Below are positions 17,320-27,243 of a DNA stretch of 64,000 nucleotides, piece by piece. The number at the start of each line of letters is the position of its first letter. Position 1 is the stretch's first letter. The notes under the pieces are model-generated. The model saw only the letters and a program-made list of their open reading frames with translations. It was not told the DNA's origin and ran no database searches. Source of the stretch: Alistipes sp. (GTDB taxonomy: Bacteria > Bacteroidota > Bacteroidia > Bacteroidales > Rikenellaceae); the NCBI GenBank assembly GCA_017520545.1, contig JAFXFM010000004.1, positions 182,291 to 246,290 on the forward strand, read 5' to 3'. A program made the translations under genes and the position numbers.

Positions 17320-19278
17320 ATGAGGAAATTACTGCTTTTTGCTGCGCTCTGCGTAGCGTCGGTAGCGTGGGGTGAGGGGCGCAAACTCCTCACAATGGAG
17401 GACGCCATTCTCAACCGCGATCTCATACCGCAGAACTACGAAATTCGCTTCAACAAGGATAACCCTGCAATATACGAACACGCCAACGGCAAGGAGATTG
17501 AGCAGTATGATATTCGCACCGGAAAATTGCTGTCGAGCAAACCAATCCTAATTGGTATGCCAAATCCATTCTACAACAAAGCAAGCGTGTGGAACAACAA
17601 TGTAGTATGGTACGATGGCGAAGGTAAAAAACACAATATAACCGACTTTGCCGACAAGAATATCGTCTGCGGTCAGTCGGTATCACGCAACGAGTTCGGC
17701 ATTAGTGGTGGACTCTTCCCATCGCCCGACAATTCGCGCGTAGCATTCTATCAGAAAGATGAGTCGATGGTTGCAACCTATCCACTGACGGATATCACCT
17801 CGATTAAAGGAAACTATCTGTTGGAGATTAAATATCCGATGAATGGTCAGCCTTCGGAGCGTGTTAAGGTGGGTGTTTATGATGTTACAACACAAAAGGT
17901 TGTATATTTGAGCGTAACAGACTTCGATGAGGAGCGATATCTCACGAACGTATCGTGGTCGCCCGACTCGAAGGTTCTCTATGTGCAGGTGCTAAATCGC
18001 CAACAGAAGGAGATGCACCTGAACGCCTACTGCGCTGCAACGGGGGCATTTATTAAGACCATTTTAACCGAAAAGAACGAGCGTTGGGTAGAGCCTCAAA
18101 ATCCACTGTATTTCATTGATGATGACCGTTTTATCTACACCACTGACAATCGCGATGGCTATAAAAACCTCTACATACATTCGCTGTCGAAGGGCACGAC
18201 CAAGCGACTCACTACGGCTGATGCCGATGTTGCGTATGTGGCGCACAACAGCCACTCTGTATTCTACTACTCGGCAGAGGTTTCGCCCGTAGAGCGACAC
18301 CTATTCAGTGTTTCGTTGCGCAATGGCAAAGTGCGCCGCCTCACACACAACGAGGGTTGGCACAACTGCACCATATCACCCGACGGAAAACATTTCATCG
18401 ACAACTACTCCTCGTTGAATGTTCCTCGAGTTGTAGCTATTGGCTCGACCGACGGCAAATTATACCGCGAGTTATTCCGCGCAGACGACCCATCGAAGAG
18501 TTATAACTACGCAACCATAGAACTCGGCTCGGTGAAGTCGGCAGATGGAAAATACAACAACCACTACCGCCTTATCAAGCCTCTCGACTTCGATGAGAAC
18601 AAGAAGTATCCCGTACTGCTCTACGTCTATGGCGGTCCACACTCGCAGATGGTAACCAACTCATTCCAAGCGCAGTTGCGTCGTTGGGAGATGTATATGG
18701 CGCAGCGAGGTTACATCGTTTTTGTAATGGATAATCGTGGAACGCTTAACCAGGGTGCCGAGTACGAAAAGGCAATACATCGCCAATGCGGAAAGTGCGA
18801 AATGGAGGACCAAATGGTGGGTTTGCAGTGGTTGCTCTCGCACAAGTGGGCAGATAGGGAGCGCGTGGGCGTTCACGGCTGGTCGTATGGCGGATTTATG
18901 ACGATATCGCTTATGACGCACTACCCCGAGGTGTTCAAAGTAGGCGTTGCGGGTGGTCCTGTAATAGATTGGAAATGGTACGAGGTGATGTATGGCGAAC
19001 GATATATGGAGACAGAAAAGACAAACCCTGAGGGATTTGCTGCAACGTCGCTAATTCCGCAGGCGAAGAAGCTCAAAGGCAAGTTGCTGATTTGTCAGGG
19101 TGCAATAGATGATGTGGTGGTATGGCAGCACTCGCTCTCGTTCGTAGATGCCTGCATCGACAATGGCGTGGCGGTAGATTACTTCCCTTACCCTCGCTCG
19201 CAGCACAATGTACGTGGCAAGTGGCGCGTGCATCTGATGCAGAAAGTAACCGACTATTTCGAGGATTATCTGCGATAG
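17320..19278 (+). CDS. Exported S9 family (DPP IV-like) serine peptidase
   Basis: 652 residues with signal peptide MRKLLLFAALCVASVAWGEG. Residues about 25-400 form a DPP4-type beta-propeller (FPSPDNSRVAFYQKDES, SWSPDSKVLYV). Residues about 420-652 are the alpha/beta-hydrolase peptidase domain, with the catalytic triad readable: Ser522 in GWSYGGF, Asp597 in GAIDDVV and His629 in SQHNVRG. It is likely a periplasmic or outer-membrane dipeptidyl/oligopeptidyl peptidase. It directly abuts the preceding kinase stop. The functional link to the sugar kinases is unclear. Confidence 0.93.
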   Translation: MRKLLLFAALCVASVAWGEGRKLLTMEDAILNRDLIPQNYEIRFNKDNPAIYEHANGKEIEQYDIRTGKLLSSKPILIGMPNPFYNKASVWNNNVVWYDGEGKKHNITDFADKNIVCGQSVSRNEFGISGGLFPSPDNSRVAFYQKDESMVATYPLTDITSIKGNYLLEIKYPMNGQPSERVKVGVYDVTTQKVVYLSVTDFDEERYLTNVSWSPDSKVLYVQVLNRQQKEMHLNAYCAATGAFIKTILTEKNERWVEPQNPLYFIDDDRFIYTTDNRDGYKNLYIHSLSKGTTKRLTTADADVAYVAHNSHSVFYYSAEVSPVERHLFSVSLRNGKVRRLTHNEGWHNCTISPDGKHFIDNYSSLNVPRVVAIGSTDGKLYRELFRADDPSKSYNYATIELGSVKSADGKYNNHYRLIKPLDFDENKKYPVLLYVYGGPHSQMVTNSFQAQLRRWEMYMAQRGYIVFVMDNRGTLNQGAEYEKAIHRQCGKCEMEDQMVGLQWLLSHKWADRERVGVHGWSYGGFMTISLMTHYPEVFKVGVAGGPVIDWKWYEVMYGERYMETEKTNPEGFAATSLIPQAKKLKGKLLICQGAIDDVVVWQHSLSFVDACIDNGVAVDYFPYPRSQHNVRGKWRVHLMQKVTDYFEDYLR

Positions 19279-19280
19279 TA

Positions 19281-19321
19281 TGCCAAAATGGCAGAGTGCA
19301 ACGCTTGGCACGCAGATTGAT
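19281..19321 (+). promoter_or_regulatory. Putative groESL control region: palindrome and sigma-54-like element
   Basis: Right after the peptidase stop is the palindrome TGCCAAAATGGCA (19281-19293). Downstream is TTGGCACG-N4-TTGAT (19305-19321), whose GG and GA lie 12 bases apart as in a sigma-54 -24/-12 promoter, with GA in place of the canonical GC. No TAnnTTTG box is seen before groES. No CIRCE element is present. Both roles are inferred. Confidence 0.4.
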
Positions 19322-19362
19322 AAACAGTTTAGCAAACAGAAAAACAATAAAAACATACGATT

Positions 19363-19638
19363 ATGACAGTAAAACCACTTTCAGACAGAGTACTTGTACT
19401 CCCAAACCCTGCCGAGACAACAACGGCGAGCGGTTTGATTATTCCTGACTCGGCAAAGGAGAAGCCGGCAGCAGGCAAGGTTATCGCAGTAGGCCCAGGC
19501 ACGGCCGAGGTTAAGATGGAGGTAAAGGTTGGCGACGAAGTGTTGTATGGCAAGTATGCCGGCACCGAGTTGAATATCGACGGCGAAACCTACCTTATGA
19601 TGGCTCAACGCGATATTCTCGCAGTAGTTGAGAAGTAA
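19363..19638 (+). CDS. groES: Co-chaperonin GroES
   Basis: 91 residues, the family's usual length. It caps the GroEL cavity during protein folding. MTVKPLSDRVLVLPNPAETTTASG matches the conserved start; the mobile-loop region SGLIIPDSAKEKPAAGKVIAVGPG and the end YLMMAQRDILAVVE are clear. groEL follows on the same strand, but only after an unusually long 327-base spacer full of repeats. Confidence 0.97.
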   Translation: MTVKPLSDRVLVLPNPAETTTASGLIIPDSAKEKPAAGKVIAVGPGTAEVKMEVKVGDEVLYGKYAGTELNIDGETYLMMAQRDILAVVEK

Positions 19639-19668
19639 ACGGAAAACGGAAAACGGAAAACGGAAAAC
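19639..19668. repeat. GGAAAAC short tandem repeat after groES
   Basis: Four tandem copies of an ACGGAAA unit immediately after the groES stop. Same family as 6358-6383 and 53.9-54.1 kb. Confidence 0.8.
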
Positions 19669-19690
19669 TAATTTATTTTTCGAAATATTC

Positions 19691-21594
<1,904 letters not shown>

Positions 21595-21612
21595 GATAGA
21601 CCAATTACCAAT

Positions 21613-21648
21613 AAAAAGGAGTGTTCGACGTGAACACTCCTTTTTTGT
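21613..21648. terminator. Bidirectional terminator between groEL and the GH42 gene
   Basis: A 13-bp stem AAAAGGAGTGTTC (21614-21626) / GAACACTCCTTTT (21632-21644) with T-tracts readable on both strands, between two convergent genes. Confidence 0.93.
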
Positions 21649-21673
21649 TATTGGCTATTAACTTCGCACCACC

Positions 21674-23773
21674 CTATTTCCAGCGGAGTACCAATGTTTC
21701 GCGACAGCCGAGTTTAACCCTGCCCGACTTGCCAAATTTCGCTGTGCCGAAAATTGGTGTTGCAGTCATTCCCTCAGGTGCAATAAGTTTCAACGAGCAC
21801 TCTGTCGGGAGGTTATTGGTAATAATAGTAACGTATTCGTTGCCACTGCGCAATACTCGCAACAATGCACCGTTGGCGTGTCCTGCGAAGCGGAATGGCT
21901 GCTTGGCGAGTTGCTCCGAAAGGAGCGCATCTGCCAAGTGCGACAACTCGCCCGACTCGCCTTTTTTGAGTTGCGACATCGACACCGAAGGAGCAATCCA
22001 ATATACCTCGCCCTTGCCGAGTTTATTGTGCAAAGCCACCGCACCCTCTGCTCCTTCGCCGATAACGCGTGCCGTAGGGGCAGTTGCGCGAAGTATTGGG
22101 TGCCAAGCGTGTCCGAGAACCTTGCCTACACCCTCGATATTGAAGTACTGCGGAGTCTCTCGGTAGCGGATATCCTCATATACACCTCCTACGAGTGGCT
22201 CCAAGTCGAACTGCGACAACGAGGTGCAGACCTCATTCTCGTTGTAGAAGCCTACAAGACCCTCCAACACAACCTTACCACCTCTCTTTACAAACTCGAC
22301 CATTCGAGGCACTACGCTGCTCGGAACGGCAAATGCGTTGGCAACTACAACCACGTCGCCCTCGCCACGCTTCTCCCACTCGTAGTCGGTGAAGTAGCGC
22401 ATCTGCGGCTGGTAGCCTCGCTCCGACAACGCTTCGAACCAATGGAAAGTAGTATATACCTGCGAGTTAGGCTCGGTTTCGCGAACGCCGACATAATCCT
22501 TGCGGATATGACGTAACATACGTTGTGTCTCCGGGCTCAAAATCAGAGTTATGTTCGACAACTCAGGCTTCGACGCCTTGAAGAAGTCGTTGTTCTGCTC
22601 TATTACCTCGTTTATCTCCTTCGTTAAGAGTGAGCGGTCGGTATCCTCGCCCTTAAAGCCAAAGACACCCCACTCGCCTGCCTCGCCACTCTGACGACGG
22701 TAGTTTGCACTCCAATATATAACCTTGCGTGCACCTGTACCGATGCCGGTCCAAACCCACTGCGCCAAATCGTCGCGTGTAGGGCATATAGGCGTGCGGC
22801 CCGAGAAGATATTGTTTCCCGCCTGCATCTCGCCTACCCAGAAACGATTGTTAGGTGCGTGAGCTCGCAAAATCTCGCATATACCTGCTGTCGAATAGGC
22901 ATACTTCTCGCGTGGCATCATCTGCAACTGCCAAGCAGCGTGCATCGAAGCACCAAAGATATCGAACACACCTCGCAAGGTTGTGAGGTCGTAGCGGTCG
23001 AGCGAGCCGAAGAAGTCGGCAGGATTCGATGTAACAGGGGTCTTTTGGTCGTACTTACGGATAGTCTTCGTTATTTCGGCAAAGGTATGAGCGAGTATAT
23101 CGCGCGAGATATCTATCCAATCGTTATGGGGAACATTCCAAGCAAAGCCACCACTTCCTGTCCACGCTTTCTCGTACTTAACCTCGTCGAACGACTTATA
23201 ATCGGCAATCCACGCCTTGTTGAGAGCCTCGACTGTGCCATACTTCTGGCGCAACCAATTCTGTGTAAACTCAATTGTGTAAGGGTCTTCTGCCTTGAAG
23301 CTACGAGCCTCGTTGAGTACCCACCACGCACCGAGTGCCTTGCTATCACGGTAGCGCACTACACACTCACGAATAAAGTCATCGGACAACGCCTTAATCT
23401 CCTTAGAGTAGTATAGAACGTGGCGCTGCGTGTGGAAACCGTACTTCTTGCAGTAGAACGTAGGGGCGTGAGTACAGAAGAGGGTTGCCTCAATCTCTAC
23501 ACCATATCGCTCGGCAGCACGGAACAATACATCGTAGAGGTGGAAGTCATAGACTTTTGGAGCCGTCTCGATGTAGTTCCACATCAGGAAGACACGAGCC
23601 GAACGCATCTTGCTGTCAGCCATAGTCTTAATCCAGCCCTCGACCTCTGCCTCGGTCTGCGATGGCTCAACCCACAACTCGGCACCGACATCAATGCGCT
23701 CCTGTGCCGACGAAGTCGCTACGCCACCCACAACGAGGAGCAACGCTAATAACGAAAGAAAATAGTGTTTCAT
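21674..23773 (-). CDS. Exported GH42-type beta-galactosidase family protein
   Basis: 699 residues with a signal peptide (MKHYFLSLLALLLVVGGVAT, cut near SSAQ-E). The TIM-barrel (about 30-400) has the GH42 acid/base Glu155 in WWVLNEAR and the likely nucleophile Glu315 in FWVGEMQAGNN. A trimerisation-like, Rossmann-type second domain follows (about 400-610; VVVVANAFAVPSSVVPRMVEF), then a C-terminal beta domain. It probably acts on galactosides or related glycans in the periplasm. It stands alone with its own consensus promoter. No SusC/SusD pair is nearby. The substrate is not determinable from sequence. Confidence 0.85.
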   Translation of the reverse strand: MKHYFLSLLALLLVVGGVATSSAQERIDVGAELWVEPSQTEAEVEGWIKTMADSKMRSARVFLMWNYIETAPKVYDFHLYDVLFRAAERYGVEIEATLFCTHAPTFYCKKYGFHTQRHVLYYSKEIKALSDDFIRECVVRYRDSKALGAWWVLNEARSFKAEDPYTIEFTQNWLRQKYGTVEALNKAWIADYKSFDEVKYEKAWTGSGGFAWNVPHNDWIDISRDILAHTFAEITKTIRKYDQKTPVTSNPADFFGSLDRYDLTTLRGVFDIFGASMHAAWQLQMMPREKYAYSTAGICEILRAHAPNNRFWVGEMQAGNNIFSGRTPICPTRDDLAQWVWTGIGTGARKVIYWSANYRRQSGEAGEWGVFGFKGEDTDRSLLTKEINEVIEQNNDFFKASKPELSNITLILSPETQRMLRHIRKDYVGVRETEPNSQVYTTFHWFEALSERGYQPQMRYFTDYEWEKRGEGDVVVVANAFAVPSSVVPRMVEFVKRGGKVVLEGLVGFYNENEVCTSLSQFDLEPLVGGVYEDIRYRETPQYFNIEGVGKVLGHAWHPILRATAPTARVIGEGAEGAVALHNKLGKGEVYWIAPSVSMSQLKKGESGELSHLADALLSEQLAKQPFRFAGHANGALLRVLRSGNEYVTIITNNLPTECSLKLIAPEGMTATPIFGTAKFGKSGRVKLGCRETLVLRWK

Positions 23774-23805
23774 ATTGGTTTAGGTATTTATTAAGTCATT
23801 TGGTA

Positions 23806-23836
23806 CAAAGTTACTCTTTTCTAGGAATTTTACAAA
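23806..23836 (-). promoter_or_regulatory. Promoter of the GH42 gene
   Basis: TTTG (23836-23833), exactly 19 bases, TAACTTTG (23813-23806) on the reverse strand: a textbook Bacteroidetes promoter, 33 bases upstream of the ATG. Confidence 0.85.
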
Positions 23837-23851
23837 ATTTTAGTGGAGGGG

Positions 23852-23881
23852 TTGCGGTGATTGAAATTTTGCGTAACTTTG
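23852..23881 (+). promoter_or_regulatory. Promoter of the repeat-protein pair
   Basis: TTG (23852-23854), 19 bases, TAACTTTG (23874-23881), 22 bases before ATG 23904. It is divergent from the GH42 promoter; the two -33 boxes are only 15 bases apart. Confidence 0.8.
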
Positions 23882-23903
23882 TAGAAGCAAAATTCCAGAA
23901 ACT

Positions 23904-24839
23904 ATGAAGAGAACAATTTTATTTGCAGTATTGCTATCGTTATTGACAGTTAGCGTATCTGCCCAAAAAGCCAAAGCACCCGAAAGACAAGGTTGGAGCA
24001 ACTGGAGCGACGATTCTCTCTATGGCAATGTGGAGAGTGTTACCATTACCAAATATATACTTACCGATAAATTTGGCGAGATCATAAAAGATGGTACAAT
24101 AGACAAAAAGGTCTATAAATTTAACCAACAGGGCGATGTTATTGAGGAGGCTTATTACTACGGCGACGGCTCGCTGTGGTGGAAAGACCTTTACAAATAC
24201 GACTCGAAAGGGAATATTATTGAGAAGGCCGTTTACAACGGCGACGGCTCGCTGGATTATAAAGTTCTTTACAAATACGACTCGAAAGGCAACAAGATTG
24301 AGGAGGCTGTTTGCAACAGCGACGGTTCGCTGAATTATAAAGAACTTTACAAATACGACTCGCAAGGCAACAAGATTGAGTTCGCCAGCTACAACAGCGA
24401 CGGTTCGTTACGTGAGAAAAATTCATATAAATACGACTCGAAAGGCAATATGATTGAGTCGGCTTATTACGACAGCGACGGCTCGCTAAGGTGGAAAGAT
24501 CTTGTCAAATACGATTCGCAAGGCAATCTGATTGAGGTGGCTCATTACATAAGCGACGACTCGCTGAGTTGGAAACTCCTCTACAAATACGACTCGCAAG
24601 GCAACGAGATTGAGACAGCTTATTACAACAGCGACGGCTCGCTGGGTTGGAAAGATCTCTACAAATACGACTCGAAAGGGAATATGATTGAGTGGGCTCG
24701 TTACAACAGCGACGGCTCGCTAAGGTGGAAAGATCTCTACAAATACGACTCGCAAGGCAATTGGACAGAGAAAACTAGTTATGACGGTGAGATAATGAAA
24801 CCTGCTAGTATGGTAGTGCGAGAGATTGTCTATCGCTAA
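23904..24839 (+). CDS. Secreted 26-residue-repeat protein, paralogue 1 (signal peptidase I type)
   Basis: 311 residues. The signal peptide MKRTILFAVLLSLLTVSVSA ends in a normal SPI site (VSA-Q), so the mature protein should be soluble in the periplasm or outside. After about 75 residues come eight tandem 26-residue units of the form YKYDSKGNxIExAxYNSDGS, followed by (L)xWKDL, and a ninth partial unit. The DNA therefore carries 78-bp tandem repeats. The YD-like units recall RHS/MORN-style beta-sheet repeats; I know no named function. A same-length paralogue starts 44 bases after its stop. Confidence 0.8.
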   Translation: MKRTILFAVLLSLLTVSVSAQKAKAPERQGWSNWSDDSLYGNVESVTITKYILTDKFGEIIKDGTIDKKVYKFNQQGDVIEEAYYYGDGSLWWKDLYKYDSKGNIIEKAVYNGDGSLDYKVLYKYDSKGNKIEEAVCNSDGSLNYKELYKYDSQGNKIEFASYNSDGSLREKNSYKYDSKGNMIESAYYDSDGSLRWKDLVKYDSQGNLIEVAHYISDDSLSWKLLYKYDSQGNEIETAYYNSDGSLGWKDLYKYDSKGNMIEWARYNSDGSLRWKDLYKYDSQGNWTEKTSYDGEIMKPASMVVREIVYR

Positions 24840-24883
24840 TAGAGTTACACAAAACATATAAAACTTTAAAAATCAAAGCAACT

Positions 24884-25819
24884 ATGAAGAGAACGATTTT
24901 ATTTGCAGTATTGCTGTCGTTATTGACAGTTAGTGCGTGTACCTCAAACAAGGCACCCGAAAGACAAGGTTGGTACAACGGGAGCGACGGTCCTCTCTAT
25001 GGCGATGTGAAGAGTGTTACCTTTATCGAATATAAACTTACCGATAAATTCGGCGAGATCATAAAAGATGGTATAGAAGACAAAAAGGTCTATAAATTTA
25101 ACCAACAAGGCAATGTTATTGAGCGGGCTTATTACAACAGCGACGGCTCGCTAAGTTTGAAAGATCTCTACAAATACAACTCGAAAGGCAACAAGATTGA
25201 GGAGGCTAAATACAACAGCGACGGCTCGCTGTGGTGGAAATATCTCTACAAATACGACTCGCAAGGAAATCAGATTGAGAGGGTTTGGTACACCAGCGAC
25301 GGCTCGCTGAATCATAAATATCTTTACAAATACGACTCGAAAGGCAACAAGATTGAGGAGGCTAGCTACAACAGCTACGGCTCGCTGTGGGAAAAATATC
25401 TCTACAAATACGACTCGAAAGGCAATCTGATTGAGGTGGCTCGTTACAACAGCGACGGCTCGATGGGGTGGAAATATCTCTACAAATACGACTCGAAAGG
25501 CAACAAGATTGAGGAGGCTTATTACAACAGCGACAGCTCGCTGGATAGGAAAGATCTTTACAAATACGATTCGAAAGGCAATTTGATTGAGGAGGCTAAT
25601 TACAACATCTACAGCTCGCTGGATAGGAAATATCTTTACAAATACGACTCGAAAGGCAATCTGATTGAGAGGGCTGGTTACAAAAGCGACGGCTCGCTAA
25701 GGTGGAAAGATCTCTACAAATACGACTCGCAAGGCAATTGGACAGAGCAAACTCGTTATGAAGGCGAGATAATGAAACCGACTAGTATGGAAGTGCGAGA
25801 GATTGTCTATCGCAAGTAG
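24884..25819 (+). CDS. 26-residue-repeat lipoprotein, paralogue 2
   Basis: 311 residues, a tandem duplicate of the preceding gene with the same N-terminus and the same number of 26-residue YKYDSKGN-type units (eight plus a partial one). The key difference is at the signal: VSAQKAKAPERQ in copy 1 is replaced by TVSACTSNKAPERQ, a lipobox with Cys19, so this copy should be membrane anchored. Repeat 6 and 7 carry SSLDRK instead of GSL. Function unknown. The pair may supply a released and a tethered form of one protein. Confidence 0.8.
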   Translation: MKRTILFAVLLSLLTVSACTSNKAPERQGWYNGSDGPLYGDVKSVTFIEYKLTDKFGEIIKDGIEDKKVYKFNQQGNVIERAYYNSDGSLSLKDLYKYNSKGNKIEEAKYNSDGSLWWKYLYKYDSQGNQIERVWYTSDGSLNHKYLYKYDSKGNKIEEASYNSYGSLWEKYLYKYDSKGNLIEVARYNSDGSMGWKYLYKYDSKGNKIEEAYYNSDSSLDRKDLYKYDSKGNLIEEANYNIYSSLDRKYLYKYDSKGNLIERAGYKSDGSLRWKDLYKYDSQGNWTEQTRYEGEIMKPTSMEVREIVYRK

Positions 25820-25833
25820 AGTTTTACAAAACA

Positions 25834-25859
25834 CCTCCCCATTCGGGGGCTGTTTTTTT
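25834..25859 (+). terminator. Terminator after the repeat-protein pair
   Basis: CCTCCCCATTCGGGGGCTG: a short GC stem (CCCC/GGGG) followed by TTTTTTT. Confidence 0.7.
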
Positions 25860-26001
25860 GTAGGGGCGTTAGAGGTGCGCCAAATTGATGGCAAGAGTGG
25901 CGCAAAAGATAGAGAATTTAAAGCGTTTAGAGAATATAGGGAGTTTGGCGATGCGCCAATACTTAATCCCTAAATTCACTAATCTCCCTAAAAAGCACAA
26001 T

Positions 26002-26043
26002 GACCCCACCACAACCGCAGGTATTGAAAACGATACCCAGCAG
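26002..26043. repeat. Intergenic repeat, copy 1 (partial)
   Basis: A fragment ending in CCGCAGGTATTGAAAACGATACCCAGCAG, as 26241-26272, with the hairpin GTATTGAAAACGATAC. The bases around it (25870-26120) hold degenerate heptad tracts such as TTTAGAGAATATAGGGAGTT and nothing coding. Confidence 0.7.
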
Positions 26044-26123
26044 TAAGGAGTTTAGGGAATTTAATGAGATTAGCGGGGGTGCTTGTTGCTAAACTCCCTA
26101 ATTTCTCTAATTTCCCTAAAAAA

Positions 26124-26155
26124 GCCAATGGCTAATGGCTAATAGCTAATAGCCC
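26124..26155. repeat. GGCTAATGGCTAATA short tandem repeat
   Basis: GCCAATGGCTAATGGCTAATAGCTAATAGCCC in about 8-base steps; the same array (inverted) is at 40611-40637, and related units are at 60430-60490. Confidence 0.75.
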
Positions 26156-26164
26156 AAAGAGGGA

Positions 26165-26275
26165 GATTGCCACGTCGCTTCGCTCCTCGCAATGACGATA
26201 TAAATAAAAGCTAACGTCCAATGACTAAAAGCCCTCCACGCAACCGCAGGTATCGAAAACGATACCCAGCAGGGA
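26165..26275. repeat. Intergenic repeat, copy 2 (with REP-like palindrome)
   Basis: Starts with GATTGCCACGTCGCTTCGCT...CGCAATGACGAT (26165-26199), a GC-rich REP-like palindrome of a type I recall from many bacterial genomes, then ATAAAAGCTAACGTCCAATG...AAAGCCCTCCACGC and the hairpin GTATCGAAAACGATAC (26250-26265). Confidence 0.8.
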
Positions 26276-26316
26276 GAAACTTAGAGATATTAGTGCGTCG
26301 CTAAATTAAAAATGGG

Positions 26317-26434
26317 GATTGCCACGTCGCTTCGCTCCTCGCAATGACGATATGAATAAAATGCTAACGTCCAATGGCTAAAAGCCCTCCACGCCACCAC
26401 AGGTATCGAAAACGATACTTCTGCCTCCGATTTT
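26317..26434. repeat. Intergenic repeat, copy 3
   Basis: Repeats copy 2 almost base for base: the same REP-like palindrome (26317-26351), the same linker and the hairpin GTATCGAAAACGATAC (26403-26418). It ends in GCCTCCGATTTT (26423-26434), the inverted form of the motif that opens the groES-groEL repeats. Confidence 0.8.
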
Positions 26435-26464
26435 TGTTATTTTCCTAAAAATTTCTCTGCACAA

Positions 26465-26495
26465 TTGCATATCCAAAATATAATTCTTATATTTG
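26465..26495 (+). promoter_or_regulatory. Promoter of rpmB-rpmG-DUF4295
   Basis: TTG (26465-26467), 20 bases, TATATTTG (26488-26495), 38 bases before ATG 26534. Confidence 0.75.
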
Positions 26496-26533
26496 CAACC
26501 CCAAATGGGATTTAATTAAAAATTTTAGTAACA

Positions 26534-26767
26534 ATGAAAGTTTGCGAAATTACCGGAAAAGTGGCCATTGTGGGAAACAATGTTTCGCACTCTAACGTAA
26601 AGACCAAGCGCAAGTTCTCTCCAAACTTGAAGACAAAGCGTTTCTGGTCTGAGGAGGAAGGCCGATGGATTACCTTGAAGGTTTCGACTTCGGGAATCAA
26701 AACAATTAACAAGAAGGGACTCGCTGCCGCTCTTAAAGATGCTGCTGCTCCCAAGAAAATCTATTAA
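26534..26767 (+). CDS. rpmB: 50S ribosomal protein L28
   Basis: 77 residues, normal for bL28. MKVCEITGKVAIVGNNVSHS is the conserved start, followed by TKRKFSPNLKTKRFW and a basic body. First gene of the rpmB-rpmG-DUF4295 operon, 13 bases before rpmG. The cysteine of a zinc-binding form is limited to Cys4, so it looks like a zinc-independent L28. Confidence 0.96.
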   Translation: MKVCEITGKVAIVGNNVSHSNVKTKRKFSPNLKTKRFWSEEEGRWITLKVSTSGIKTINKKGLAAALKDAAAPKKIY

Positions 26768-26780
26768 ACAGTAACAAGCT

Positions 26781-26963
26781 ATGGCAAAGAAAGGTAACAG
26801 AGTTCAGGTCATCTTGGAGTGCACCGAGCAGAAGGAGAGTGGCGTACCAGGAATGTCGCGCTACATCACCACAAAGAACAAGAAGAATACCCCTGACCGT
26901 TTGGAGCGTAAGAAGTACAATCCATACTTGAAGAGGGTAACTTTACATCGTGAAATTAAGTAA
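26781..26963 (+). CDS. rpmG: 50S ribosomal protein L33
   Basis: 60 residues, as in Bacteroidetes bL33. [18 protein letters not shown], then [21 protein letters not shown], a classic L33 signature. Only one Cys is present (Cys14), so the zinc ribbon is absent. Middle gene of the operon, 16 bases before the DUF4295 gene. Confidence 0.96.
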   Translation: MAKKGNRVQVILECTEQKESGVPGMSRYITTKNKKNTPDRLERKKYNPYLKRVTLHREIK

Positions 26964-26979
26964 TAGGAGGTAAAGAGTT

Positions 26980-27129
26980 ATGGCAAAGAAAGCAGTCGCA
27001 ACCCTTAGAACAGGTGTAGGTAAGCAGTTTACCAAGTGCATCAAGATGGTTAAGTCGGAGAAGACCGGTGCTTACATTTTCAAGGAGGCAATCGTTCCTA
27101 ACGACCAGATAGCAGAGTTTATGAAATAA
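26980..27129 (+). CDS. DUF4295 family protein
   Basis: 49 residues (MAKKAVATLRTGVGKQFTKC...), very basic, starting behind a good GGAGG. The family is a Bacteroidetes-specific small protein normally encoded after rpmB and rpmG, exactly as here, which makes a ribosome-associated role likely, though that is not shown by the sequence. Too short for most ORF filters, but the position, start signal and downstream terminator support it. Confidence 0.9.
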   Translation: MAKKAVATLRTGVGKQFTKCIKMVKSEKTGAYIFKEAIVPNDQIAEFMK

Positions 27130-27163
27130 GACTCGCTAATGTATTCGGGCTCGACCCGAAATA

Positions 27164-27203
27164 CAAAAGGCTGACCCAATCGGGACAGCCTTTTGTGTTT
27201 TTA
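27164..27203 (+). terminator. Terminator of the rpmB operon
   Basis: CAAAAGGCTG (27164-27173) pairs with CAGCCTTTTG (27186-27195), then TGTTTTT. A second hairpin, GTATTCGGG/CCCGAAATAC, stands just upstream (27141-27164). Confidence 0.88.
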
Positions 27204-27243
27204 GTGAGCAAATGTTTTATTCGCTGAAATAACCCTTTTTTCG

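Noticed and set aside
23904-25819. Tandem 78-bp repeats as a possible CRISPR array
   Set aside because: The repeats are contiguous coding units of 26 codons without unique spacers and translate to regular YKYDSKGN units.
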